Source of the DNA: Gammaproteobacteria bacterium | GTDB taxonomy: Bacteria > Pseudomonadota > Gammaproteobacteria > Steroidobacterales > SZUA-146 | Direction of reading: 5' to 3' | Length of the DNA: 6,491 nucleotides | NCBI GenBank assembly: GCA_013002925.1 | Contig: JABDLQ010000005.1 | Span: forward strand, 1 to 6,491 | Shown here: positions 1-4,950 of the stretch, one piece after another | Position numbering within the stretch: the stretch's first letter is position 1 | How the letters are laid out: every line of letters starts with the position of its first letter | Notes under the pieces: generated by a model | What the model saw: the letters and a program-made list of their open reading frames with translations, nothing else | The model's database searches: none | Told to the model about the DNA's origin: nothing | Program-made: the position numbers and the translations under genes

Positions 1-35
1 AAACCCCAGATAACAATTCTTGAATGTCCGTGCAT
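1..35 (-). CDS. 5' end of an unidentified protein running off the left edge (partial)
   Basis: On the minus strand an ATG at 35-33 is preceded by AAGGAG with a 6-nt spacer, a strong Shine-Dalgarno arrangement. The frame stays open to the window edge and reads MHGHSRIVIWG. The same frame is open upstream back to a TAG at 98-96, so a GTG at 50-48 is an alternative start, but its SD is poorer. A promoter-like region with tandem repeats lies about 70-115 nt upstream, which fits a regulated gene starting here. Eleven residues are too few to name a family; the short Ile/Val/Trp stretch could begin a signal peptide or membrane segment, but that is only a guess. Confidence 0.4.
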   Translation of the reverse strand, partial: MHGHSRIVIWG

Positions 36-103
36 GATGCTCTCCTTCACGATGTCCTGATACGGCCTGCCACTGACGGCATACGGCAGGACTTGCTACA
101 GGA

Positions 104-151
104 TTGATAATGACAGGACACCCATGAACACAGACTGAACGAACCCTGACC
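104..151 (-). promoter_or_regulatory. Probable activator-dependent promoter with tandem 11-bp-period response-regulator repeats
   Basis: Read on the minus strand there are three hexamers exactly 11 bp apart: GGTCAG (151-146), GTTCAG (140-135) and GTTCAT (129-124), each separated by 5 nt. Direct repeats with 11-bp period are the usual target of OmpR/PhoB-family response regulators. About 15 bp further on is a possible -10 element (TATCAA at 109-104, or the overlapping CATTAT at 112-107). No good -35 exists at the right distance and the repeats occupy that position, as expected for an activator-dependent promoter. The deduced transcript would lead to the gene starting at 35. Its leader contains a possible hairpin, CCTGCC/GGCAGG (arms at 90-85 and 71-66). 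The regulator itself is not in the window. Confidence 0.5.
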
Positions 152-193
152 GGCAGTTGGAAGGGCTCATGATTTTGCAGCCACTCACCTCAC

Positions 194-210
194 GTTCAGC
201 TGGGGTTCAG
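194..210 (+). promoter_or_regulatory. Second response-regulator-type repeat pair, opposite orientation
   Basis: The plus strand reads GTTCAG, 5 nt, GTTCAG, a perfect direct repeat with 11-bp period. It uses the same hexamer as the minus-strand repeats at 124-140 but points the other way. It could be an upstream enhancer-like site for the same promoter or drive an unrecognised plus-strand transcript. The only plus-strand frames beyond it overlap the conserved gene at 290-910, and I do not believe them. Confidence 0.45.
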
Positions 211-289
211 CCTGGAGAATTTTCACGTGATCTCGAGCAAAAATGATCTGCGATTGTCACTGCGCAACCGGGATAGCTAATGGGTCGTG

Positions 290-910
290 TCAGCGTGACT
301 GCAGATGCGTCAACCAGTTTTCAATTTGGCGGCGGCTGGGAACGTCTGCAATTCGTTTTTCTTTGCTGTTCACATGTTCCAGTTTATGCGCCAGCGATTC
401 AGGATTGCGTTGCGCCAGATCGTCAACCGAATTTACTCCTGCAAAAACGAGAAACTCAGCAACCTGTGGCGACAATTCCGGGATTCTCAAAAATTCCGCC
501 ATCCGCACCCACTTGTTGATGACAAAATCCTCGAGCTGCAGTTCATCTGCCAGCGCTTCGCATTGCTGTTGATCCCTGGCGACGGCCAATAAATCGTCAA
601 TCGACTCAATGCCAATTCCGACCAGCTTATTCACGTGATTGTCGTTCATGCCGACCAGGTTGGTAAGCTGCGCCTCGGCGGAGACAGCGCGCCCTTTGTT
701 TGTGGCGGCGACACTCGTTGTCCCCGCTGCACTCGCCGGGTCTGCGGACGTTGCACGAGTTGACTTTTTGGCCACGCGGTTGGCGCTGGCACGGCCAATT
801 GTCCTGCCCCAGATCAGACCAATCAAAAGACCGACCAGGAACGCAACGGCCAGCCACAAATGCAGATGCTCGCTCAACTGATAGTTCGCAATCAAATCCT
901 GAATATTCAT
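290..910 (-). CDS. Membrane-anchored helix-hairpin-helix protein, DUF4332-like
   Basis: This 206-residue protein has one predicted membrane segment near residues 17-36 (rich in Leu, Val, Ile and Gly). A low-complexity Ala/Ser/Thr linker follows at about 40-80, then a C-terminal region at about 82-203. That region contains two successive helix-hairpin-helix-like units, with the elements LVGIGIESIDDLL (96-108), a KWVRMAEFLRI segment near 133-143 and FAGVNSVDDLA (156-166). This spacing matches DUF4332, a family related to DNA-binding HhH folds but without an established role. The topology suggests a short N-terminal anchor with the HhH module in the cytoplasm. It lies 51 nt downstream of ppx on the same strand, so it may be the last gene of that operon, though its GAAG ribosome site is weak. 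Function is unknown; a tethered nucleic-acid-binding or protein-interaction role is inference from the fold only. Confidence 0.85.
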   Translation of the reverse strand: MNIQDLIANYQLSEHLHLWLAVAFLVGLLIGLIWGRTIGRASANRVAKKSTRATSADPASAAGTTSVAATNKGRAVSAEAQLTNLVGMNDNHVNKLVGIGIESIDDLLAVARDQQQCEALADELQLEDFVINKWVRMAEFLRIPELSPQVAEFLVFAGVNSVDDLAQRNPESLAHKLEHVNSKEKRIADVPSRRQIENWLTHLQSR

Positions 911-961
911 GAAAACTTCGATAGCTTGCTAATTTGGGTCGATAGTATGCCACACACAAGA

Positions 962-2437
962 TCACGCAAACTTCATTCGAATCCCGAGCGCAGCAAATAT
1001 TTCGGCTTCCTCTTTGAGACCGAGCTCTGTCAGGGGCCGCTTCTGCAGCCAGCCGCGGGGAAACCGGACCCGCAGGCAATCACCGTCAACCTGTGCCCGA
1101 ATTTTTGGTACATCATCCACCTGCCGGCCGCGCACGATGACGACGGCAATGCGCAATACCGCCAGTAATTTGGGCAAGCGCTCGTTCCACGAGGACTGCG
1201 CCGCCATGGATGGCAGAGGTGGAACGCGCCGGCGGTGGCCAGCGATGAGCCACGCCAGCCGTTGTTGCAGATTGCGTGAAAACCCCGGCAAATCGGCGTT
1301 CGCGACGATATATCCGCCATGACGATGATAGTGTGAATGGGCGATGCCCAGACCAATCTCATGCAGCGTAGCTGCCCAGCGCAGCAGCTGCCGGCTTTGC
1401 CGGCGGGGCAAATGCCACTCTTTGTAAACGCGCTTGAACAGCTTTAACGCGATTGTTGCGAGTCGCTGAGCCTGGTCGGGATCGGCATCGTATTTGTTCG
1501 CCAAGACCCGAACACTGCGTTCGCGCGCGTCCTCCCCGGACCATTTGCCCAGCGTATCGTACAACAGACCTTCGCGCAGCGAGTAATCAGTGGGCGTCAT
1601 CGACTCGATGTTTAACGCGTCAAAAATCCGCTCCATGATCAGCAAACCGCCGAGGAATACCGGTCTGCGGCGCTCCTGCAAATTATTCCAGGAAACCTCG
1701 TCCATGTGTTTAAGCTGCAGCAATTGATTGCGCAGTCGACGCATGCCATCAGCAGTGATCGCCGTCGCCTGGGGGTCAACTTCCGTCAATACCTCCTGGA
1801 TCGCGCGCGCCGTACCCGAAGATCCAAAAGCGTACTTCCATCCCAGCGCTTTCAATGGCGCCACCACGGGTGCAATCTCCTGGTCAATTGTCAGCCTGGC
1901 TTCCTCGAGTTTACGGCGGGAAATTCTGCCCCCGGGGAAAAACACACGACTGATACTGACGCAGCCCATAAAAAGACTGTACATACGCTGCGGCTCAAAG
2001 CCCTGCCCCACGATCAGTTCGGTACTGCCACCTCCGATATCCACGACAAGGCGGCGTTTGCTGGAGGGCGGCACGCTATGGCTGGCGCCCAGGTACACCA
2101 GGCGTGCTTCTTCGAGCCCGGAAATAATGTCGATGGAATGACCCAGATGTGCTTTGGCCCGTTGCAGAAACTCCGCGCCGTTTTTTGCCCGCCGCAGCGT
2201 GTTGGTGCCAACGGCCACTACATCGTTGGGGTCAAATGACCGGAGTCGTTCGCCAAAGCGCGACAGACAATCCAGTGCCAGCTGTTGCGCGTCATCACTG
2301 AGCAAAAGATCACTGGTAAGCCCGTCGGCCAAACGCACCATTTCACGCAGACGATCCACGAGCGTCAGGTGCCCGTCTGCGTATCGCGCGACGACCATGT
2401 GGAAACTGTTGGATCCCAGATCTACCGCAGCCAGCAC
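962..2437 (-). CDS. ppx: Exopolyphosphatase (Ppx/GppA family)
   Basis: Ppx releases phosphate processively from inorganic polyphosphate in the cytoplasm; the related GppA also hydrolyses pppGpp. From the GTG at 2437 the product is 491 residues. Actin-like ATPase-fold motifs are visible: phosphate-1 loop DLGSNSFHMVV (6-16), phosphate-2 loop VVDIGGGSTELIVG (131-144) and FGSSGTARA (204-212). SGLEEARLVYLG (106-117) contains Glu110, the position of catalytic Glu121 in E. coli PPX. The C-terminal half has the HD-like helical domain (LLRWAATLHEIGLGIAH from 351, then HRHGGYI). Similarity is closer to E. coli Ppx than to GppA. The start is uncertain: the GTG has no good SD and trims about 11 residues relative to E. 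coli PPX, while the open frame continues upstream to a TGA at 2497-2495 without another ATG, GTG or TTG. An ATT at 2476 is one possible true start. It follows erpA on the same strand. Confidence 0.93.
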   Translation of the reverse strand: MLAAVDLGSNSFHMVVARYADGHLTLVDRLREMVRLADGLTSDLLLSDDAQQLALDCLSRFGERLRSFDPNDVVAVGTNTLRRAKNGAEFLQRAKAHLGHSIDIISGLEEARLVYLGASHSVPPSSKRRLVVDIGGGSTELIVGQGFEPQRMYSLFMGCVSISRVFFPGGRISRRKLEEARLTIDQEIAPVVAPLKALGWKYAFGSSGTARAIQEVLTEVDPQATAITADGMRRLRNQLLQLKHMDEVSWNNLQERRRPVFLGGLLIMERIFDALNIESMTPTDYSLREGLLYDTLGKWSGEDARERSVRVLANKYDADPDQAQRLATIALKLFKRVYKEWHLPRRQSRQLLRWAATLHEIGLGIAHSHYHRHGGYIVANADLPGFSRNLQQRLAWLIAGHRRRVPPLPSMAAQSSWNERLPKLLAVLRIAVVIVRGRQVDDVPKIRAQVDGDCLRVRFPRGWLQKRPLTELGLKEEAEIFAALGIRMKFA

Positions 2438-2483
2438 CCGCGGTTTGTGCTCGTCGCTGCGCGGTTTTTTCTTAATGACACAT

Positions 2484-2504
2484 CCCAGCAGGCTTCAGGC
2501 TGGG
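2484..2504 (-). repeat. Hairpin between erpA and ppx
   Basis: A perfect 6-bp inverted repeat, CCCAGC and GCTGGG with a 9-nt loop, lies in the 83-nt gap between the erpA stop and the ppx GTG. No U-run follows it on the minus strand, so it is not a normal intrinsic terminator. It could stabilise the erpA 3' end or affect ppx translation. A 6-bp stem can also arise by chance. Confidence 0.35.
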
Positions 2505-2520
2505 CCGGACCAGGGGCAGG

Positions 2521-2895
2521 TCAGGCCGAGAACGAGGAACCACAGCCGCAGGTTGTGGCGGCATTGGGGTTGCGGATAATGAACTGTGCGCCTGACAGAT
2601 CTTCCCGATAATCGATTTCCGCGCCCATCAGGTATTGAATACTCATCGGGTCCACCAGCAGAACTACCCCAGAGTTTTCCACCCTGGCATCGCCCTCTTC
2701 TTCGTTTTCATCAAACGTAAAACCGTACTGAAAACCGGAACATCCACCCCCGGTAATGTACACCCGGAGCTTCAGTGCCGGGTTCTGTTCCTCGGCAATC
2801 AATTCGCCCACTTTATGTGCAGCGGCATCGGTAAACACCAGCGGTGTCGGTGGGCCGACTGAAACATCAGTGGCAGATTCTTTATGAGCGTCCAT
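2521..2895 (-). CDS. erpA: Iron-sulfur cluster insertion protein ErpA (A-type carrier)
   Basis: ErpA binds an Fe-S cluster through three cysteines and delivers it to apo-enzymes, for example in isoprenoid synthesis and respiration, working with the assembly machinery in the cytoplasm. The 124-residue product has the complete A-type signature: Cys52 in ITGGGCSGFQYGFTF and the C-terminal pair Cys116 and Cys118 in TTCGCGSSF. DPMSIQYLMGAEIDY and NPNA are also ErpA-like rather than IscA-like. It is about 10 residues longer than E. coli ErpA, entirely at the poorly conserved N-terminus. The start follows GAGGA with a short 3-nt spacer. It lies 29 nt downstream of the bactofilin gene on the same strand, so co-transcription is likely. 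No separate promoter or IscR-type site is evident in that gap. Confidence 0.97.
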   Translation of the reverse strand: MDAHKESATDVSVGPPTPLVFTDAAAHKVGELIAEEQNPALKLRVYITGGGCSGFQYGFTFDENEEEGDARVENSGVVLLVDPMSIQYLMGAEIDYREDLSGAQFIIRNPNAATTCGCGSSFSA

Positions 2896-2924
2896 AGATC
2901 CTCAAAATTGGCGTATGCAGCCGG

Positions 2925-3377
2925 TCAGGCCGATTTTTTGCTGCCCGGCACACGCACGAGTTCCTCGTCTTTAACGGCGACCGGGGTGGGATTAACAACG
3001 GCTGGCTGCCCCGCAGGTTCGTGGATCAGCTTACCATTAATCTCGGCGCCAATCGCCATTTCAATGAGATTGTAAAATACGTTACCTATGACCCTGGCGT
3101 TGGCGCCAAGTTCAACCCGTTCGCGCGCTGACACGTCGCCTTTGACGGTGCCATCGAGGATCACCTGTGGCACGCTGACGCTACCTTCAACTACACCTTT
3201 CTCGCTGATACGCAGGACCGAATTGGATTCCAGTTCCGCCTGGATATTGCCCTTGATATAGCCATCAATGTGCAAGCCACCGCTAAATTCCATGTCACCG
3301 TTGACCCGGGTATTCGAACCGATCAGGGTATCGATACTAGAGGTGGGTTTACGCTTGTCTTTTTTTCTGCCTAACAT
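2925..3377 (-). CDS. Bactofilin (polymer-forming cytoskeletal protein)
   Basis: Bactofilins self-assemble without nucleotide into filaments that position envelope machinery and influence cell shape. The 150-residue product has a short basic N-terminus (LGRKKDKRK), the bactofilin beta-helix domain at roughly residues 15-115, and a Pro/Val-rich disordered tail ending in KKSA. The regular six-residue-type pattern of Gly and hydrophobic residues is visible in SGGLHIDGYIKGNI, GVVEGSVSV, LDGTVKGDV and ANARVIGNV, and fits a right-handed beta-helix. Length is typical. The start has AGGAG at a 7-nt spacer, and that SD is formed by the stop codon of the preceding gene, which suggests translational coupling. 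Order with the upstream coiled-coil membrane protein and downstream erpA resembles Pseudomonas-type genomes from memory. Confidence 0.95.
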   Translation of the reverse strand: MLGRKKDKRKPTSSIDTLIGSNTRVNGDMEFSGGLHIDGYIKGNIQAELESNSVLRISEKGVVEGSVSVPQVILDGTVKGDVSARERVELGANARVIGNVFYNLIEMAIGAEINGKLIHEPAGQPAVVNPTPVAVKDEELVRVPGSKKSA

Positions 3378-3384
3378 GTTCGTT

Positions 3385-3394
3385 CTCCTAGGAG
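3385..3394 (-). promoter_or_regulatory. Ribosome binding site of the bactofilin gene, fused to the upstream stop codon
   Basis: On the minus strand the stop TAG (3390-3388) of the upstream gene is the first part of TAGGAG. AGGAG at 3389-3385 is the Shine-Dalgarno for the ATG at 3377, with a 7-nt spacer. Ribosomes terminating on the first gene therefore sit on the initiation site of the second. The site is also a perfect 10-bp palindrome, CTCCTAGGAG, which may simply follow from that overlap. Confidence 0.75.
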
Positions 3395-4116
3395 CTTTTT
3401 ACGGTCCAGTCAAAACTTTGTTTGATGGTATCCGCCGTGTTTCCTTTGGGGTTGACTTCCACATTCACGCGCTGCGGTACAAACCCGTCGGGCAGTAACA
3501 ACTGTCGCTCAAAATTCTGAAAGTACCGAAAAGAAAACCCGAATGACAGATCCGCTTTCGTGCCGCTGATCAGATCAGCGACGTCGTACGTTACAAAAGT
3601 ACCATCCCGGGCGCCCTCTATGGACATCGAGACGACCCCGGAAATGCGCCGATCTTTTTGGGCCGCTGCCTGAACCAGTACTAACCGCATCCTGTATTCA
3701 CTGGCGGCGCCGGCAGGCGACACTTCAAAGCGCTGTATTTTTAAACCGCGCTTGCCGTCCTGCGGCGCTACGATTCCACGATAAAACGCTAACTCTTCCT
3801 GCTGCTGCTGGATTTGCGCCTGCAAATCACCGAGCGCTTTTTCAACTTTGGCGTATGCCTCACGATCGATGTTCTCTCCCGTTTCCAGCAACGCAATGCG
3901 CTCGCGCAACGCCGTGTTAATGCTGCTGAGTTCGGACAGTTCACGATTCAGGTTGGCCTCTGTTTGCAACGCAACGCGTTGGTCGTAACCACCCCGATAT
4001 TGACCGTATTTGAACATCAAAAACGCGACACCTACCGTGGCCACAAAGACAAGGGTCCACAGAACACCAAGCCGTTTTGGCTGATGCGGTCGAACTACCA
4101 GTTTCGTATTTGGCAT
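3388..4116 (-). CDS. Single-pass membrane coiled-coil protein, DUF6776-like
   Basis: The 242-residue product has a basic N-terminus (KLVVRPHQPKR), one predicted membrane segment at about 17-38 and a charged, Gln/Glu-rich coiled-coil region at about 48-112 containing QAQIQQQQEELAFYRG. A C-terminal domain of mostly beta character follows, ending SFDWTVKSS. Positive-inside reasoning places the coiled coil and C-terminal domain in the periplasm. This architecture and the place directly upstream of a bactofilin match the uncharacterised DUF6776-type family of gammaproteobacteria. Partnership with the bactofilin is inferred from the tight 10-nt spacing and from the stop codon forming the next gene's SD. 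The ATG at 4116 has no recognisable SD; it is kept because the N-terminus looks right for the family and the next Met (34) falls inside the membrane segment. Function is unknown. Confidence 0.88.
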   Translation of the reverse strand: MPNTKLVVRPHQPKRLGVLWTLVFVATVGVAFLMFKYGQYRGGYDQRVALQTEANLNRELSELSSINTALRERIALLETGENIDREAYAKVEKALGDLQAQIQQQQEELAFYRGIVAPQDGKRGLKIQRFEVSPAGAASEYRMRLVLVQAAAQKDRRISGVVSMSIEGARDGTFVTYDVADLISGTKADLSFGFSFRYFQNFERQLLLPDGFVPQRVNVEVNPKGNTADTIKQSFDWTVKSS

Positions 4117-4168
4117 GAATGTGCGCGTTTTTTACAGCAAGCTGTTCATGGTACTGAATTTATCCGGC

Positions 4169-4200
4169 AAAATAAAAGCCAAACCAGGACCGGTTCTGGC
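4169..4200 (-). terminator. Intrinsic-terminator-like hairpin in the leader of the DUF6776-bactofilin-erpA operon (possible attenuator)
   Basis: On the minus strand GCCA (4200-4197), a bulged G (4196) and AACC (4195-4192) pair with GGTT (4185-4182) and TGGC (4181-4178). This gives an 8-bp stem with one bulge and a 6-nt loop, followed directly by TTTTATTTT (4177-4169). No minus-strand gene ends just upstream, since the next one on that side is plus-strand hemJ. A candidate promoter at 4254-4226 would start RNA about 19 nt before the stem. The hairpin therefore lies in the deduced leader, 50-80 nt before the ATG at 4116. It could attenuate the operon, end a short RNA, or stop stray antisense transcription across hemJ. 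Confidence 0.55.
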
Positions 4201-4225
4201 AAAATGCGACCTGGCCCACACTTTA

Positions 4226-4254
4226 ATTACGAATTCCCCCCGAATTCGCGTCAA
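4226..4254 (-). promoter_or_regulatory. Candidate sigma-70 promoter for the DUF6776-bactofilin-erpA-ppx operon
   Basis: The minus strand reads TTGACG (4254-4249; five of six consensus positions), a 17-nt spacer and CGTAAT (4231-4226; four of six). Predicted start is near 4219, giving a leader of about 100 nt. The -35 is good, the spacer ideal and the -10 weak. The spacer is nearly identical in extent to a perfect inverted repeat, so a bound repressor would block this promoter. Confidence 0.5.
4230..4248. promoter_or_regulatory. Perfect 7-5-7 inverted repeat between hemJ and the erpA operon (putative operator)
   Basis: CGAATTC and GAATTCG flank five C residues, a perfect inverted repeat of 19 bp. 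It lies 12 nt before the hemJ Shine-Dalgarno and within the candidate minus-strand promoter. Arms and spacing suit a dimeric helix-turn-helix regulator. I do not recognise it as a Fur, IscR, LexA or other standard box. A hairpin in the hemJ 5' UTR is an alternative. Confidence 0.45.
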
Positions 4255-4260
4255 TTTGTC

Positions 4261-4266
4261 AGGGAG
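4261..4266 (+). promoter_or_regulatory. Ribosome binding site fixing the hemJ start
   Basis: AGGGAG lies 9 nt before the ATG at 4276. The reading frame stays open far upstream, but the upstream part is antisense to the DUF6776-like gene. This SD and the family-typical N-terminus place the true start at 4276. Confidence 0.75.
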
Positions 4267-4275
4267 CCTCACCGG

Positions 4276-4692
4276 ATGGCCTGGATAAAAACGTTTCATA
4301 TCGTGTTTGTGGTGAGCTGGTTCGCAGGATTGCTTTATTTACCAAGGCTTTACGTCTATCACTCCACAACAACCGATGCGCTTGGCCACGAGCGTTTTCT
4401 GATTATGGAGCGTAAGCTCTTCATTCTTATGACTATTGCTGCTGCTTTGGCCAGCGTCTTCGGCATTTGGCTGGTGGTGATAGTCCCTGCATTTCTGGCA
4501 TACGGCTGGTTGCATGCCAAACTCGGCCTCTGTGTACTGCTGCTGGCCTATCACTGGCAATGCTCTCGGCTAAACAAGGATTTTCGGTTGAATAACAATC
4601 GTCACAGTCATGTCTGGTACCGCTGGTTTAACGAAGCACCGGCCGTTTTGCTGATTGGTATCGTGGCGCTGGTGGTCGTAAAACCTTTTTGA
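4276..4692 (+). CDS. hemJ: Protoporphyrinogen IX oxidase HemJ (CopD/UPF0093-like membrane protein)
   Basis: HemJ oxidises protoporphyrinogen IX to protoporphyrin IX, the penultimate step of heme synthesis, in the inner membrane of most gammaproteobacteria that lack HemG and HemY. The 138-residue product has four predicted membrane helices at about 4-24, 48-70, 80-97 and 120-136. Family features include His8 in KTFHIVFVVSWFAGLLYLPR, the MERKLF segment (44-49), GWLHAKLGL (77-85) with His80 and Lys82, and FNEAP (118-122) before the last helix. Length is normal. AGGGAG precedes the ATG by 9 nt. It is divergent from the DUF6776-bactofilin-erpA-ppx genes and shares their control region, which holds a palindrome close to the hemJ RBS. 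No clear sigma-70 promoter for hemJ was found. HemJ is preferred over a CopD copper protein because of the short length and the WLHAK and NEAP features. Confidence 0.87.
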   Translation: MAWIKTFHIVFVVSWFAGLLYLPRLYVYHSTTTDALGHERFLIMERKLFILMTIAAALASVFGIWLVVIVPAFLAYGWLHAKLGLCVLLLAYHWQCSRLNKDFRLNNNRHSHVWYRWFNEAPAVLLIGIVALVVVKPF

Positions 4693-4904
4693 TCAAACAA
4701 AGTTCTGAACCAGTGGCCGGCAGTATCGCGGTCTTGTCCGGTTCGCATCGCCTGGTCAATGGCGACCATGATCCACTGCATCTGGTGCGGGCCACTATGG
4801 AGGACAACGGGTCGGCAGTTGCTGAGCGATTGGGTCTGTTTGTTCGGATCGATCGCAGTATGGGTGTGCCCGACTTTGCGTCTTGCTTGTTTTTAATGGA
4901 ATGA
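4689..4904 (+). CDS. Small frame overlapping the hemJ stop (doubtful hypothetical, 71 aa)
   Basis: A TTG start overlaps the hemJ stop in TTGA, an arrangement compatible with translational coupling. The frame stays open for 71 codons to a TGA at 4904. Codon choice resembles the neighbours (frequent CTG, GTG, CGC and GGC). It contains AERLGLFVRIDRSMGVPDF and ends CLFLME. I recognise no family, membrane segment or motif. No good SD precedes it, and the 3' end of hemJ shows no terminator. It may be a real small gene, a decayed remnant, or a chance frame in the 258-nt gap between the convergent hemJ and rppH genes. No minus-strand alternative is convincing. Confidence 0.28.
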   Translation: MIKQSSEPVAGSIAVLSGSHRLVNGDHDPLHLVRATMEDNGSAVAERLGLFVRIDRSMGVPDFASCLFLME

Positions 4905-4950
4905 CGCTTTACGGATAAGCCCTTACACGGTAGTCGATACGAATTTTCGG

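Noticed and set aside
241..270. Possible terminator after the DUF4332-like gene (TGCG/CGCA stem then T-run on the minus strand)
   Set aside because: The stem has only 4 bp and a 10-nt loop, and the T-run is several bases away.
243..572. Cys/Ser-rich 109-codon plus-strand frame downstream of the GTTCAG pair at 194-210
   Set aside because: Most of it is antisense to the well-matched DUF4332-like gene, and the composition looks like a shadow frame. The upstream repeats alone do not make it a gene.
627..1079. 150-codon minus-strand frame bridging ppx and the DUF4332-like gene
   Set aside because: It overlaps two better-supported genes in another frame, and its Arg/Cys-rich composition is typical of a shadow.
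1706..2239. 177-codon plus-strand frame inside ppx
   Set aside because: It is antisense to conserved Ppx motifs, including the phosphate-2 loop, with no family resemblance of its own.
2438..2470. CCGCG/CGCGG stem followed by six T on the plus strand, resembling a terminator
   Set aside because: No plus-strand gene precedes it; the stem is only 5 bp with a long loop and lies at the ppx 5' end.
4132..4149. Tiny minus-strand leader frame MNSLL ending in TAA upstream of the DUF6776-like gene, overlapping a 12-bp palindrome ACAGCAAGCTGT
   Set aside because: It has no Shine-Dalgarno and no run of one regulatory amino acid; five codons can arise by chance. The palindrome is short and not linked to any clear element.
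3814..4275. Plus-strand in-frame extension of hemJ giving a 292-residue protein
   Set aside because: The first 154 codons are mostly antisense to the conserved DUF6776-like gene, and the HemJ family N-terminus plus a good SD occur at 4276.
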